A stretch of 29,207 nt of DNA from Nitrosomonadales bacterium (GTDB lineage: Bacteria; Pseudomonadota; Gammaproteobacteria; Burkholderiales; Sulfuricellaceae): assembly GCA_003104895.1 (NCBI GenBank), contig PQAG01000173.1, positions 4,070-33,276 on the forward strand, given 5' to 3'. The notes under the pieces were generated by a model that worked only from the letters and a program-made list of their open reading frames with translations, ran no database searches and was not told the DNA's origin. Both the position numbers and the translations under genes were made by a program. Below are positions 1 through 7,632 of the stretch, in pieces (position 1 is the first letter of the stretch; every line of letters begins with the position of its first letter).

Positions 1-590
1 AGATAATATTCTCCCTGCGCATTGCTGTTTTTCAGTGCCGCCAGCCAGCCGGGGAGAAATTGATTGGGCAGCCCCATGATACCGGTATTGACCTCGGTGA
101 CCCGGCGCTCTTCCGGCGAGGCATCCTTCTCTTCGACAATGCGTCTGACCTTGCCGCCCTCCCGTATGATCCGTCCGTAACCATGGGGGTTCTCCATCTC
201 GACCGTGAGCAATGCCACTTTGCCGCTCTGCGCGATCCGGATCAGGGGCAGCAGGGTTTCAGTGCGGGTCAGCGGCACGTCGCCGTACAGCACCAGCGTA
301 ACGTGATTGGCATTCAGATGTGGAAGCGCCTGTTGCACGGCATGTCCTGTGCCCAGTTGCGGTTCCTGCTTTACCATCCTGAGCGACATATCCGCGATGG
401 CCTGAGGCACGGTTTCGCCACCATACCCGTAAACGACACAGATTAGGGCGGGATTCAGCGATTTTGCGGTGTCCAGCACGTGCTGCAGCAGCGGTTTTCC
501 CGCAAGCTCGTGCAGGACTTTGGGACGTCCGGAAACCATGCGCGTGCCTTTACCGGCAGCCAGAATGACGACGTCGAGAGCTTGTGACAT
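1..590 (-). CDS. glmU: Bifunctional UDP-GlcNAc pyrophosphorylase / GlcN-1-P acetyltransferase, N-terminal part (cut by window edge)
   Basis: GlmU makes UDP-N-acetylglucosamine for peptidoglycan and lipopolysaccharide in the cytoplasm. It acetylates glucosamine-1-phosphate and then uridylylates it. Only the first 196 codons are present, all in the N-terminal nucleotidyltransferase domain. Visible motifs are LAAGKGTRM at residues 10-18 (nucleotide-binding loop), PKVLHELAGKP just after it, QLGTGHAVQ near 78-86, YGDVPL at 102-107 with the metal-binding Asp at 104, and EVNTGI further on. The ATG at 588-590 gives the usual GlmU N-terminus. No clear Shine-Dalgarno precedes it. The hexapeptide-repeat acetyltransferase domain must lie beyond the left edge. 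It follows atpC in the same direction but is separated by a terminator, so it probably has its own promoter. Presence of glmU next to the atp operon is common in proteobacteria. Confidence 0.96.
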   Translation of the reverse strand, partial: MSQALDVVILAAGKGTRMVSGRPKVLHELAGKPLLQHVLDTAKSLNPALICVVYGYGGETVPQAIADMSLRMVKQEPQLGTGHAVQQALPHLNANHVTLVLYGDVPLTRTETLLPLIRIAQSGKVALLTVEMENPHGYGRIIREGGKVRRIVEEKDASPEERRVTEVNTGIMGLPNQFLPGWLAALKNSNAQGEYY

Positions 591-614
591 GGCGTTTTTA
601 TCGTGCAAAATGCC

Positions 615-620
615 ATTATA
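615..620 (-). promoter_or_regulatory. Possible glmU promoter -10 element
   Basis: The minus strand reads TATAAT, a perfect -10, 25 bases before the glmU ATG and just after the atp terminator hairpin. A good -35 is not visible because that position falls inside the hairpin. This is an inference from one hexamer, so confidence is low. Confidence 0.3.
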
Positions 621-624
621 AATA

Positions 625-650
625 GAAAAGGCAGCCTGAGCTGCCTTTTC
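625..650 (-). terminator. Rho-independent terminator of the atp operon
   Basis: A perfect 11-bp stem (GAAAAGGCAGC paired with GCTGCCTTTTC) closes a 4-base loop. On the minus strand it is followed by a T-rich tail. It begins about 20 bases after the atpC stop codon, which is where the long atp transcript should end. The plus strand side lacks a T-run, so it works mainly for minus-strand transcription. Confidence 0.85.
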
Positions 651-669
651 AGGATTGCATCATTTGTGC

Positions 670-1098
670 TTAGTGATGAGAAGCCTTGCGAATCTGCTCA
701 ATCGCACGGATCTGGGCCACCGCTTCAGCCAATTCGGCTTCTGCCTTCGCGTAATCCATCAGTGCAGAGCGATCCCTGAGCGCCTCTTCCGCCATGCGTT
801 TGGCTTCAAGCGCCTTGGCCTCGTCCAGGTCCTTGCCGCGCAGTGCAGTGTCAGCCAAGATGGTGACCACCTGCGGCTGCACTTCCAGAATACCGCCCGA
901 GACAAAGAACAGCTCTTCTTCATCGCGATCCGGAACTTTCACCCGGACCGTGCCCGGCTTCATCCGCGAAATCAGCGGAGCATGTCGCGGGTAAATGCCG
1001 ACTTCGCCGCCCTGTGCCGGGGCGGCAACGAACTCTGCCACTCCGGAGTAGATGGACTGCTCGGCGCTTACTACGTCTACATGAATCGTCATTGCCAT
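670..1098 (-). CDS. atpC: F1Fo ATP synthase subunit epsilon
   Basis: Epsilon belongs to the F1 central stalk. It couples rotation to catalysis and can inhibit ATP hydrolysis through its C-terminal helices. The 142-residue product has the standard N-terminal beta-sandwich (TIHVDVVSAEQSIYSG, then GEVGIYPRHAPLI around 31-43) and a helical C-terminal half rich in Ala and Glu. Two possible ATGs lie two codons apart. I chose the first because AAAGGA sits 8 bases upstream of it. It is the last gene of the atp operon, 12 bases after atpD and just before the terminator. Confidence 0.97.
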   Translation of the reverse strand: MAMTIHVDVVSAEQSIYSGVAEFVAAPAQGGEVGIYPRHAPLISRMKPGTVRVKVPDRDEEELFFVSGGILEVQPQVVTILADTALRGKDLDEAKALEAKRMAEEALRDRSALMDYAKAEAELAEAVAQIRAIEQIRKASHH

Positions 1099-1110
1099 GG
1101 CTGGCGTCCT

Positions 1111-2490
1111 TTACTGGATGGTTTTGGCTTTTTCCACGGCCTCTTCGATGCCGCCCACCATGTAGAACGCCTGTTCCGGCAGGTGATCGTATTCGCCGTT
1201 GACGATGCCCTTGAAGCCGGAGATGGTGTCCTTGAGCGATACATACTTGCCGGGGCTGCCGGTGAAAACTTCGGCCACGAAGAAAGGCTGCGACAGGAAA
1301 CGCTGGATCTTGCGCGCACGGGCCACGGCCAGTTTGTCTTCGGGGGAAAGCTCATCCATACCCAGAATCGCGATAATGTCGCGCAATTCCTTGTAGCGCT
1401 GCAGTGTGGACTGTACGGCACGGGCCACGGTGTAGTGCTCCTCTCCGACCACCAGCGGGTCGAGCTGGCGCGAGGTCGAGTCGAGCGGGTCCACCGCGGG
1501 GTAAATACCCAGCTCGGCCACCTGACGCGACAGCACCACGGTTGCATCCAGGTGGGCGAAGGTGGTGGCAGGCGACGGATCGGTCAAGTCATCCGCAGGC
1601 ACGTAAACAGCCTGGATGGAAGTAATGGAGCCTTTCTTGGTGGAGGTGATGCGCTCCTGCAGGCGGCCCATTTCCTCTGCCAGAGTCGGCTGGTAGCCCA
1701 CGGCGGAAGGCATGCGGCCCAGCAGCGCGGACACTTCGGTACCGGCCAGGGTGTAGCGGTAGATGTTGTCCACGAACAGCAGCACGTCACGGCCCTCGTC
1801 ACGGAAATATTCGGCCATGGTCAGGCCGGTAAGTGCCACGCGCAGACGGTTGCCCGGCGGCTCGTTCATCTGGCCGTAAACCAGGGAAACCTTGTCCAGC
1901 ACGCCGCCTTCCTTCATTTCGTGGTAGAAGTCGTTGCCTTCACGGGTACGCTCGCCCACGCCGGCAAACACCGAATAACCGCTGTGCTCCACCGCGATGT
2001 TGCGGATCAGTTCCATCATGTTCACGGTCTTGCCCACGCCGGCGCCGCCGAACAGGCCGACTTTGCCGCCCTTGGCGAACGGGCAGATCAGGTCGATCAC
2101 CTTGATGCCGGTTTCCAGCAGTTCGTTGGATGCTGCCAGCTCGTCGAATGCCGGCGCCTTGCGGTGGATACCCCAGTTGGTGTCGTTGCCGATCGGGCCC
2201 ATTTCGTCGATCGGGTTGCCCAGCACGTCCATGATGCGGCCCAGGGTCTTGGTGCCGACCGGAACCGAAATTGCGTCGCCGGTGCCGGTGACAGGCATGC
2301 CACGGCGTAGGCCGTCGGTGGAACCCATCGCAATCGAGCGCACCACGCCGTCACCCAGCTGCTGTTGAACTTCCAGGGTGAGACCGGCTTCTTCCATTTT
2401 TAAAGCGTCATACACCTTGGGCAGGGCGTCGCGGGGAAACTGCACGTCAACCACCGGCCCAATGATTTGTACCACTTTACCTTGGCTCAT
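1111..2490 (-). CDS. atpD: F1Fo ATP synthase subunit beta
   Basis: Catalytic subunit of F1: three copies make ATP from ADP and phosphate on the cytoplasmic face of the inner membrane. The Walker A loop GGAGVGKT is at residues 148-155, followed by GVGERTREGNDFYHEM. The Walker B stretch LLFVDNIYRYT and the beta signature region SALLGRMPSAVGYQPTL are intact. The DELSPEDK segment (DELSEED in Escherichia coli), which contacts gamma, is also present. Length (459 aa) is normal. The start gives the typical MSQGKVVQIIGPVVDV N-terminus. The 53-base gap from atpG is the longest inside the F1 part of the operon and contains a short hairpin. Confidence 0.99.
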   Translation of the reverse strand: MSQGKVVQIIGPVVDVQFPRDALPKVYDALKMEEAGLTLEVQQQLGDGVVRSIAMGSTDGLRRGMPVTGTGDAISVPVGTKTLGRIMDVLGNPIDEMGPIGNDTNWGIHRKAPAFDELAASNELLETGIKVIDLICPFAKGGKVGLFGGAGVGKTVNMMELIRNIAVEHSGYSVFAGVGERTREGNDFYHEMKEGGVLDKVSLVYGQMNEPPGNRLRVALTGLTMAEYFRDEGRDVLLFVDNIYRYTLAGTEVSALLGRMPSAVGYQPTLAEEMGRLQERITSTKKGSITSIQAVYVPADDLTDPSPATTFAHLDATVVLSRQVAELGIYPAVDPLDSTSRQLDPLVVGEEHYTVARAVQSTLQRYKELRDIIAILGMDELSPEDKLAVARARKIQRFLSQPFFVAEVFTGSPGKYVSLKDTISGFKGIVNGEYDHLPEQAFYMVGGIEEAVEKAKTIQ

Positions 2491-2543
2491 TTTCTATCCT
2501 CGATACTGTTGATTCTGTGATCCGCCTGAATACTCAGGATCGT

Positions 2544-3407
2544 CTAGACGGCAGCTGCGCCGGCAACGATTTCGGACAGCTCTTTGGTAATTGCCGCCTG
2601 ACGGGTTTTGTTGTAGATCAGCTTGAGCTCGTCGATGACATTGCCGGCATTGTCGGATGCCGCCTTCATTGCCACCATGCGCGCGCTCTGCTCGGATGCC
2701 ATGTTTTCAGCAACGGCCTGATAGACCAGCGCTTCAATATAGCGGCTCATCAGCTCGTCGATGACCGTCTTTGCTTCCGGCTCGTAGATGTAATCCCAGT
2801 GGCCCTGTGCCGCGCCCAGATCTTCCCCGGACAGCGGCAGCAGCTTTTCCATCACCGGCTCCTGCTTCATGGTGTTGATGAAGCGGGTGTAGCACAGATG
2901 CAACTCGTCGACCTTGCCTTCCATGTAGGCATCGAGCATGACCTTGACCGGGCCGATCAACTTTTCCAGATGGGGCGTATCGCCCAATCCGGTAACATGG
3001 GAGAGCACGTTGCCGCCCATGCGCTGCAGAAATCCGAACCCCTTGCCGCCCAGCGCGCAGGCATCCACTTCTTTGCCCGCAGCCTCCCAGCCTTTCATCT
3101 GGCCCAGCACCATGCGGATCACGTTGGTATTCAGACCACCACACAATCCCTTGTCTGAAGTCACCATGATCACGCCAACCCGCTTCACATCATTCCGCGT
3201 AATCAGGAATGGATGCTTGTATTCGGGGTGGGCATGGCTGAGGTGCGCCGCCACATTGCGAATTTTTTCGCCGTAGGGACGGGCGGCACGCATCCTTTCC
3301 TGCGCCTTGCGCATTTTGGATGCGGCTACCATTTCCATGGCGCGAGTAATCTTCTGGGTATTCTGGACGCTTTTGATCTTCGTCCGAATCTCTTTTCCGC
3401 TCGCCAT
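2544..3407 (-). CDS. atpG: F1Fo ATP synthase subunit gamma
   Basis: Gamma is the rotating shaft inside the alpha3beta3 ring. The 287-aa product has the conserved N-terminal helix (ASGKEIRTKIKSVQNTQKIT followed by RAMEMVAASKMRKAQ), the central Rossmann-like part with TSDKGLCGGLN, and the C-terminal helix containing ARMVAMKAASDNAG and YNKTRQAAITKEL. Length and ends match the bacterial family. It lies between atpA (32-base gap) and atpD in the canonical order. Confidence 0.98.
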   Translation of the reverse strand: MASGKEIRTKIKSVQNTQKITRAMEMVAASKMRKAQERMRAARPYGEKIRNVAAHLSHAHPEYKHPFLITRNDVKRVGVIMVTSDKGLCGGLNTNVIRMVLGQMKGWEAAGKEVDACALGGKGFGFLQRMGGNVLSHVTGLGDTPHLEKLIGPVKVMLDAYMEGKVDELHLCYTRFINTMKQEPVMEKLLPLSGEDLGAAQGHWDYIYEPEAKTVIDELMSRYIEALVYQAVAENMASEQSARMVAMKAASDNAGNVIDELKLIYNKTRQAAITKELSEIVAGAAAV

Positions 3408-3439
3408 TATTCAGTCCTAAGTCTATATTCCACGACGGT

Positions 3440-4981
3440 TTAGTAAACCGAGCTGGCCTTGAACTCGTCAATTGCGCCAGTCAGGGTTTTCTCGCTGTCG
3501 GCACTCACGTCACGCTCGCTCTCGATGGTGTTCATCAGGGCGCCATGCTTGCTCTTCATGAATGCCTGCAGGGCAGCTTCAAAAGCCAGGGCCTTTTTCA
3601 CGTCCACATCGTCCATGTAGCCCTTGTTCACGGCAAACAGCGTGACTGCCATTTCGGAAATCGACATCGGGGAATACTGGTTCTGCTTCATCAGCTCCGT
3701 CACCAGCTTGCCGCGCTCCAGCTGCTTGCGGGTCGCTTCGTCGAGGTCGGATGCGAACTGGGCGAATGCGGCCAGTTCACGATACTGCGCCAGTGCCAGG
3801 CGGATACCGCCACCCAGCTTCTTGATCGCCTTGGTCTGTGCCGCGCCACCTACGCGGGACACCGACAGGCCGGCGTTGATCGCAGGACGGATACCGGCGT
3901 TGAACAGATCGCTTTCCAGGAAGATCTGGCCGTCGGTAATCGAAATCACGTTGGTCGGAACGAATGCGGACACGTCGCCGGCCTGGGTTTCGATCACCGG
4001 CAGCGCAGTGAGCGAGCCGGTCTTGCCTTTTACTGCACCGTTGGTGATCTTTTCGATATGGTCGGCATTCACACGCGCGGCACGCTCAAGCAGACGGGAG
4101 TGCAGGTAGAACACGTCGCCCGGATAGGCTTCACGGCCCGGCGGTCGGCGCAGCAGCAGGGAAATCTGGCGGTAGGCCCAGGCCTGTTTGGTCAGGTCGT
4201 CGTAAATGATCAGCGCGTCCTGACCGCGGTCGCGGAAGTACTCGCCCATGGTGCAGCCGGAATAGGGCGCGATGTACTGCATCGCCGCCGACTCGGAGGC
4301 GGTCGCGGCCACCACGATCGTGTAGGCCATGGCTCCGTGCTCTTCGAGCGTGCGCACCACGTTCTCGATCGAAGAGGCCTTCTGGCCGATCGCGACGTAA
4401 ATGCAGATCAGGTCCTTGCCCTTCTGGTTGATGATGGTATCCACCGCGACGGCGGTCTTGCCGGTCTGGCGGTCGCCGATGATCAGTTCGCGCTGGCCGC
4501 GGCCGATCGGCACCATGGCGTCAACCGACTTGAGGCCGGTTTGCAGCGGCTGCGACACGGACTGACGGGAAATCACGCCCGGCGCCACCTTTTCGATCGG
4601 GGAGGTTTGGCTTGCAGCGATCGGGCCCTTGCCGTCGATCGGCTGGCCCAGCGAATTCACCACACGGCCGATGAGCGCTTCACCTACCGGCACTTCGAGA
4701 ATCTTGCCAGTGCACTTGACGGTGTCACCTTCGCTGATGTGCTCGTATTCGCCCAGAACCACGGCGCCGACCGAGTCGCGCTCGAGGTTGAGCGCCAAGC
4801 CAAAGGTGTTGCCCGGGAATTCCAGCATTTCGCCCTGCATCACGTCGGAAAGCCCGTGAATGCGTACGATACCGTCGGTTACAGAAACGACCGTACCCTG
4901 ATTGCGCGCTTCTGCGGCAGTAGCAAAACTTTCGATCTTGCTCTTGATCAGATCGCTGATTTCTGATGGGTTTAACTGCAT
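3440..4981 (-). CDS. atpA: F1Fo ATP synthase subunit alpha
   Basis: Non-catalytic nucleotide-binding subunit alternating with beta in F1. The Walker A loop GDRQTGKT is at residues 169-176. The signature region near PAINAGLSVSRVGGAAQ is intact, as is the N-terminal part that binds delta (MQLNPSEISDLIKSKIE). At 513 aa the length equals that of other proteobacterial alpha subunits. The gap from atpH is 11 bases. Confidence 0.99.
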   Translation of the reverse strand: MQLNPSEISDLIKSKIESFATAAEARNQGTVVSVTDGIVRIHGLSDVMQGEMLEFPGNTFGLALNLERDSVGAVVLGEYEHISEGDTVKCTGKILEVPVGEALIGRVVNSLGQPIDGKGPIAASQTSPIEKVAPGVISRQSVSQPLQTGLKSVDAMVPIGRGQRELIIGDRQTGKTAVAVDTIINQKGKDLICIYVAIGQKASSIENVVRTLEEHGAMAYTIVVAATASESAAMQYIAPYSGCTMGEYFRDRGQDALIIYDDLTKQAWAYRQISLLLRRPPGREAYPGDVFYLHSRLLERAARVNADHIEKITNGAVKGKTGSLTALPVIETQAGDVSAFVPTNVISITDGQIFLESDLFNAGIRPAINAGLSVSRVGGAAQTKAIKKLGGGIRLALAQYRELAAFAQFASDLDEATRKQLERGKLVTELMKQNQYSPMSISEMAVTLFAVNKGYMDDVDVKKALAFEAALQAFMKSKHGALMNTIESERDVSADSEKTLTGAIDEFKASSVY

Positions 4982-4992
4982 TCTTCTATCTC

Positions 4993-5526
4993 CTAGCGTT
5001 TGAGCGCAAAGGTCATGTTATTGAGCTGGCCGCGCACCGAGGCATCGATCACCACGTCACCGGCATTGATTTTTACGCCGCCAATAAGTTCGGGATCCAC
5101 GCTTACCTGCGCTGTCACTTTTCGTGCAAAGCGTTTCTCGAGCATGCCAACCATTTCTTTCACCTGTTCGTCGGAAAGAGGGAAGGCGCTGCAGATGGCA
5201 GCTTCCAGCAGGCCACTTTGTTCTGCCTTGAGTTTTTCGAACTGGGCGGCGATATCCGGCAGTAACGCCAGACGTCCATTTTCGACCAGCAAGCGAATCA
5301 GGTTTTGTCCCTCTTCGTCGAAGTCCTTGCCCATGACATCGAGAAAAACCCGCTCCACATCGGCGCGTGTAAATTTCGGGCTGGAAATCACATCATGCAT
5401 GGTGGCATCGCTTGCTACTGCGGATGCCATTTCCAGCTTGCGCGACCAATCCGCCAGCGCACCTTTCTGGCTTGCCAGGCGGTACAAAGCTTCGGCATAG
5501 GGCCTTGCTATCGTAACGATTTCCAT
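4993..5526 (-). CDS. atpH: F1Fo ATP synthase subunit delta
   Basis: Delta sits on top of F1 and joins it to the b-subunit peripheral stalk. The 177-aa sequence begins IVTIARPYAEALYRLA, the usual first helix of the six-helix N-terminal domain. It ends with GGVKINAGDVVIDASVRGQLNNM, the conserved C-terminal OSCP/delta signature. It is spaced 12 bases from atpF and 11 bases from atpA, consistent with tight translational coupling. Confidence 0.97.
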   Translation of the reverse strand: MEIVTIARPYAEALYRLASQKGALADWSRKLEMASAVASDATMHDVISSPKFTRADVERVFLDVMGKDFDEEGQNLIRLLVENGRLALLPDIAAQFEKLKAEQSGLLEAAICSAFPLSDEQVKEMVGMLEKRFARKVTAQVSVDPELIGGVKINAGDVVIDASVRGQLNNMTFALKR

Positions 5527-5538
5527 AAATTTTGCCGC

Positions 5539-6009
5539 CTAGATTTCGTTCTTGAGCGCGGTAAGTATTTCAGCGTGAGCCTTGGCATCCACTTCGCGGC
5601 GCAGGATTTTCTCTGCGCCTGCGACGGCCAGGTCGGCTACCTGCTGACGCAGTGTTTCGCGCGCACGGTTTACTTCCTGATCGATTTCAGCCTTGGCTCC
5701 TGCGACCAGGCGATCACCCTCTTCCCTGGCAGCATTTTTGGCTTCTTCCATGATCTGGGAAGCACGCTTTTCTGCCTGGGCAATCACTTCAGCCGCCTTC
5801 TGCTTGGCTTCATGCATGGATTCGGTCGCCCGGCGGGAGGCCAATTCCAGTTCATGTTTGCCTCGCTCGCCAGCGGCCAGGCCATCGGCAATCTGTTTTT
5901 TGCGCTCGCTCAGCGCCGACATGATCGGCGGCCATACGAACTTCATGCAGAACCAGACGAACATGATGAACATGATGGTCTGGCCGAGCAGGGTTGCATT
6001 GATATTCAT
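5539..6009 (-). CDS. atpF: F1Fo ATP synthase subunit b
   Basis: Subunit b forms the peripheral stator stalk. The 156-aa product has one N-terminal membrane segment (about residues 6-28, GQTIMFIMFVWFCMKFVWPP) followed by a long charged helix rich in Ala, Glu, Lys and Arg, as expected for the b2 coiled coil. Only one b-type gene is present, so this is the homodimeric b2 form rather than the b/b' pair of phototrophs and alphaproteobacteria. It lies between atpE and atpH. Confidence 0.97.
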   Translation of the reverse strand: MNINATLLGQTIMFIMFVWFCMKFVWPPIMSALSERKKQIADGLAAGERGKHELELASRRATESMHEAKQKAAEVIAQAEKRASQIMEEAKNAAREEGDRLVAGAKAEIDQEVNRARETLRQQVADLAVAGAEKILRREVDAKAHAEILTALKNEI

Positions 6010-6045
6010 GCAAGTACCTTTCTCAAAATATTTGCCGTTACGAAA

Positions 6046-6285
6046 TTAGCCTGCAACCGCAAACAGCACGTACATTGCAATACCCACAGCAATCATCGGT
6101 ACCGCATCCACCAGACCCATCACCACAAAGAACTGTGTGCGCAACATCGGGATCAGTTCAGGTTGACGGGCCGCGCCTTCTAAGAAGCGCCCGCCCAAAA
6201 TGCCGATGCCGACTGCTGCTCCCAGTGCGCCCAGACCCATCATCAGCGCGCCGGCGATGAACAGTAGTGCATGTGCTTGATCCAT
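6046..6285 (-). CDS. atpE: F1Fo ATP synthase subunit c (proteolipid)
   Basis: Subunit c forms the membrane rotor ring that carries protons. The 79-aa product is a helical hairpin: a first membrane helix with the small-residue pattern GLGALGAAVGIGILGG, a polar loop ARQPEL at 39-44, and a second helix with the ion-carrying Asp at residue 60 (VMGLVDAVPMIAVG). The sequence closely follows the E. coli proton type and lacks an obvious sodium-binding signature, so proton coupling is inferred. AGGAG lies 7 bases before the ATG, in keeping with the high translation this multicopy subunit needs. Confidence 0.98.
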   Translation of the reverse strand: MDQAHALLFIAGALMMGLGALGAAVGIGILGGRFLEGAARQPELIPMLRTQFFVVMGLVDAVPMIAVGIAMYVLFAVAG

Positions 6286-6324
6286 GGTGTATCTCCTGTG
6301 ATATTCAAGTTGAAGTTAAAGTTA
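6286..6324 (-). promoter_or_regulatory. atpE leader: strong Shine-Dalgarno preceded by three tandem AACTT-type hexamers
   Basis: In the atpB-atpE gap the minus strand carries three tandem hexamers (TAACTT, TAACTT, CAACTT; 6324-6307). After them come ACAGGAGATACACC and then the atpE ATG. The A/U-rich segment just before a strong Shine-Dalgarno resembles the translational enhancer known upstream of E. coli atpE. That role is inferred from position and composition only. Confidence 0.45.
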
Positions 6325-6329
6325 AGAAA

Positions 6330-7151
6330 TTAGTGCTCGTGATGTGCCATGTCCAAATAAACGATGGTCAGGGTCATAAAGATGAAGGCCTGCAGGGTCA
6401 CGATCAGAATGTGGAAAATTGCCCACGGCAGGGAAAGCGTCCACTGCACGTAGAATGGCAGCAGCGCAATCAGGATGAAGATCATTTCGCCAGCGTACAT
6501 GTTGCCGAACAGACGAAGCGCCAGAGAAACAGGCTTGGCAATTAGGTTGACGCCTTCAAGGAAAAGGTTTGCTGGCAACCCCCATTTTCCGAACGGCTGC
6601 AAGGTCAGCTCGCCGATGAAACCCCCGAACCCCTTGATCTTGATGCTGTAGTAAACCACCAGGATGAAAACCGCGATGGACATGCCAAAAGTGGCATTAG
6701 GATCGGTGCTGGGCACAACCTTCAGGAAAGGTAAACCTGCCGCATGCGCCACGAAGGGCAGATAATCGATAGGCACCAGATCCATCAGATTCATCAGCAG
6801 AATCCAGGCGAAAATGGTCAGGGCGAGAGGGGCAACAAGTTCGTTTTTGGCAGTAAAGGAGCCGCGTACACTGTTGTCGATGAAATCAACGATCCATTCG
6901 ACAAAATTCTGAAGACCGCCCGGTACGCCAACCGTGGCCTTCCGGGCCGCGCGGGCAAACACGAACATCAACACGGCGCCCAGCAGGAACGCAATAATAG
7001 TGGTATCTAGGTTGATTGCCCAAAAGCCCATTTCTTTGGCTTCTTCTGCGCTATGCGCCAATCCCCATGAACCATCCGGCAATTTTCCGTAGGTCAGGTT
7101 CTGCAGGTGATGCTTGATGTATTCCGCCGAGGTAAGAGTTTCGCCTGACAT
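6330..7151 (-). CDS. atpB: F1Fo ATP synthase subunit a
   Basis: Subunit a forms the proton half-channels beside the c ring. The 273-aa protein has five or six hydrophobic segments. The essential Arg is at residue 213 in SLALRLFGNMYAGE, the hallmark of the family, and NLMDLVPIDYLP is the conserved loop in the middle. A C-terminal His-rich tail (MAHHEH) is visible. It starts directly at the end of atpI with no gap and is followed by a 44-base leader before atpE. Confidence 0.98.
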   Translation of the reverse strand: MSGETLTSAEYIKHHLQNLTYGKLPDGSWGLAHSAEEAKEMGFWAINLDTTIIAFLLGAVLMFVFARAARKATVGVPGGLQNFVEWIVDFIDNSVRGSFTAKNELVAPLALTIFAWILLMNLMDLVPIDYLPFVAHAAGLPFLKVVPSTDPNATFGMSIAVFILVVYYSIKIKGFGGFIGELTLQPFGKWGLPANLFLEGVNLIAKPVSLALRLFGNMYAGEMIFILIALLPFYVQWTLSLPWAIFHILIVTLQAFIFMTLTIVYLDMAHHEH

Positions 7152-7517
7152 TTATGATTTCTCTATTCCGCTTGTTATTGTTGAAACCACCAGCGCCAGC
7201 TGCCCGAGCACAAAGCCGGCCAGCATCAACGCAGGCATCAGTTTCAGCCATCCCAGCCCCGCAGCAATCAGCAGCGCGGCCACAAAAAAACGCTCCATAC
7301 TGGAGCGATATAGCCTGAACAATTCCTCTTGTGGTTTTCGTCCAGGCTGCCGCGCACTTGACCTCATGCGCCAACTTAACAACAGGGTATTCGTCAGTGC
7401 CACCGCGCCGCCATAGCACACCGACCTGACCGCGCCTTCAACCTCTAACGGGTTAACCAAAGCTGCGCTTATTAATATGAGCACCACTTGAACAACAGCT
7501 GCTTTTGCCAAGCTCAT
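7152..7517 (-). CDS. atpI: ATP synthase protein I
   Basis: AtpI is a small membrane protein encoded first in many atp operons. It helps c-ring assembly in some species but is often dispensable. The 121-aa product shows four hydrophobic segments, with a basic stretch in the middle (RMRSSARQPGRKPQEE). I chose the ATG at 7517. An upstream TTG at 7535 would extend it by six residues, but the predicted transcription start is near 7540, which would leave only about five leader bases for that TTG. Neither start has a visible Shine-Dalgarno. AtpI sequences are poorly conserved, so the call rests largely on position, size and topology. Confidence 0.85.
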   Translation of the reverse strand: MSLAKAAVVQVVLILISAALVNPLEVEGAVRSVCYGGAVALTNTLLLSWRMRSSARQPGRKPQEELFRLYRSSMERFFVAALLIAAGLGWLKLMPALMLAGFVLGQLALVVSTITSGIEKS

Positions 7518-7546
7518 AGCGTGCACAAAAACCAAAATATCAAAAA

Positions 7547-7575
7547 ATGATAATATACTCTTGCTACTTCGTCAA
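7547..7575 (-). promoter_or_regulatory. Sigma-70-type promoter of the atp operon
   Basis: On the minus strand TTGACG (7575-7570) and TATCAT (7552-7547) are separated by exactly 17 bases. Each hexamer matches its consensus at five of six positions. It lies in the 115-base gap between parB and atpI, the only sizeable gap upstream of the nine atp genes. Predicted transcription starts near 7540. No terminator for parB is visible in the gap, so some readthrough from parAB is possible. Confidence 0.7.
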
Positions 7576-7632
7576 ACCTTGCTTATGATCGAACAAATTT
7601 GATTTATAAGTTGATAGTTGGCAACGTAACTT

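Noticed and set aside
60..446. Plus-strand open frame opposite glmU
   Set aside because: The minus strand encodes clear GlmU motifs across this stretch, so the plus frame is a shadow.
655..2310. Long plus-strand open frame of 551 codons antisense to atpC-atpD
   Set aside because: It lies entirely opposite conserved ATP synthase genes. Its translation is His/Gln/Arg-rich with no family resemblance, as expected for the complement of GC-rich codons.
3545..4966. Plus-strand open frame of 473 codons antisense to atpA
   Set aside because: Shadow of atpA; the translation has low-complexity His/Val/Asp-rich composition and no recognisable domain.
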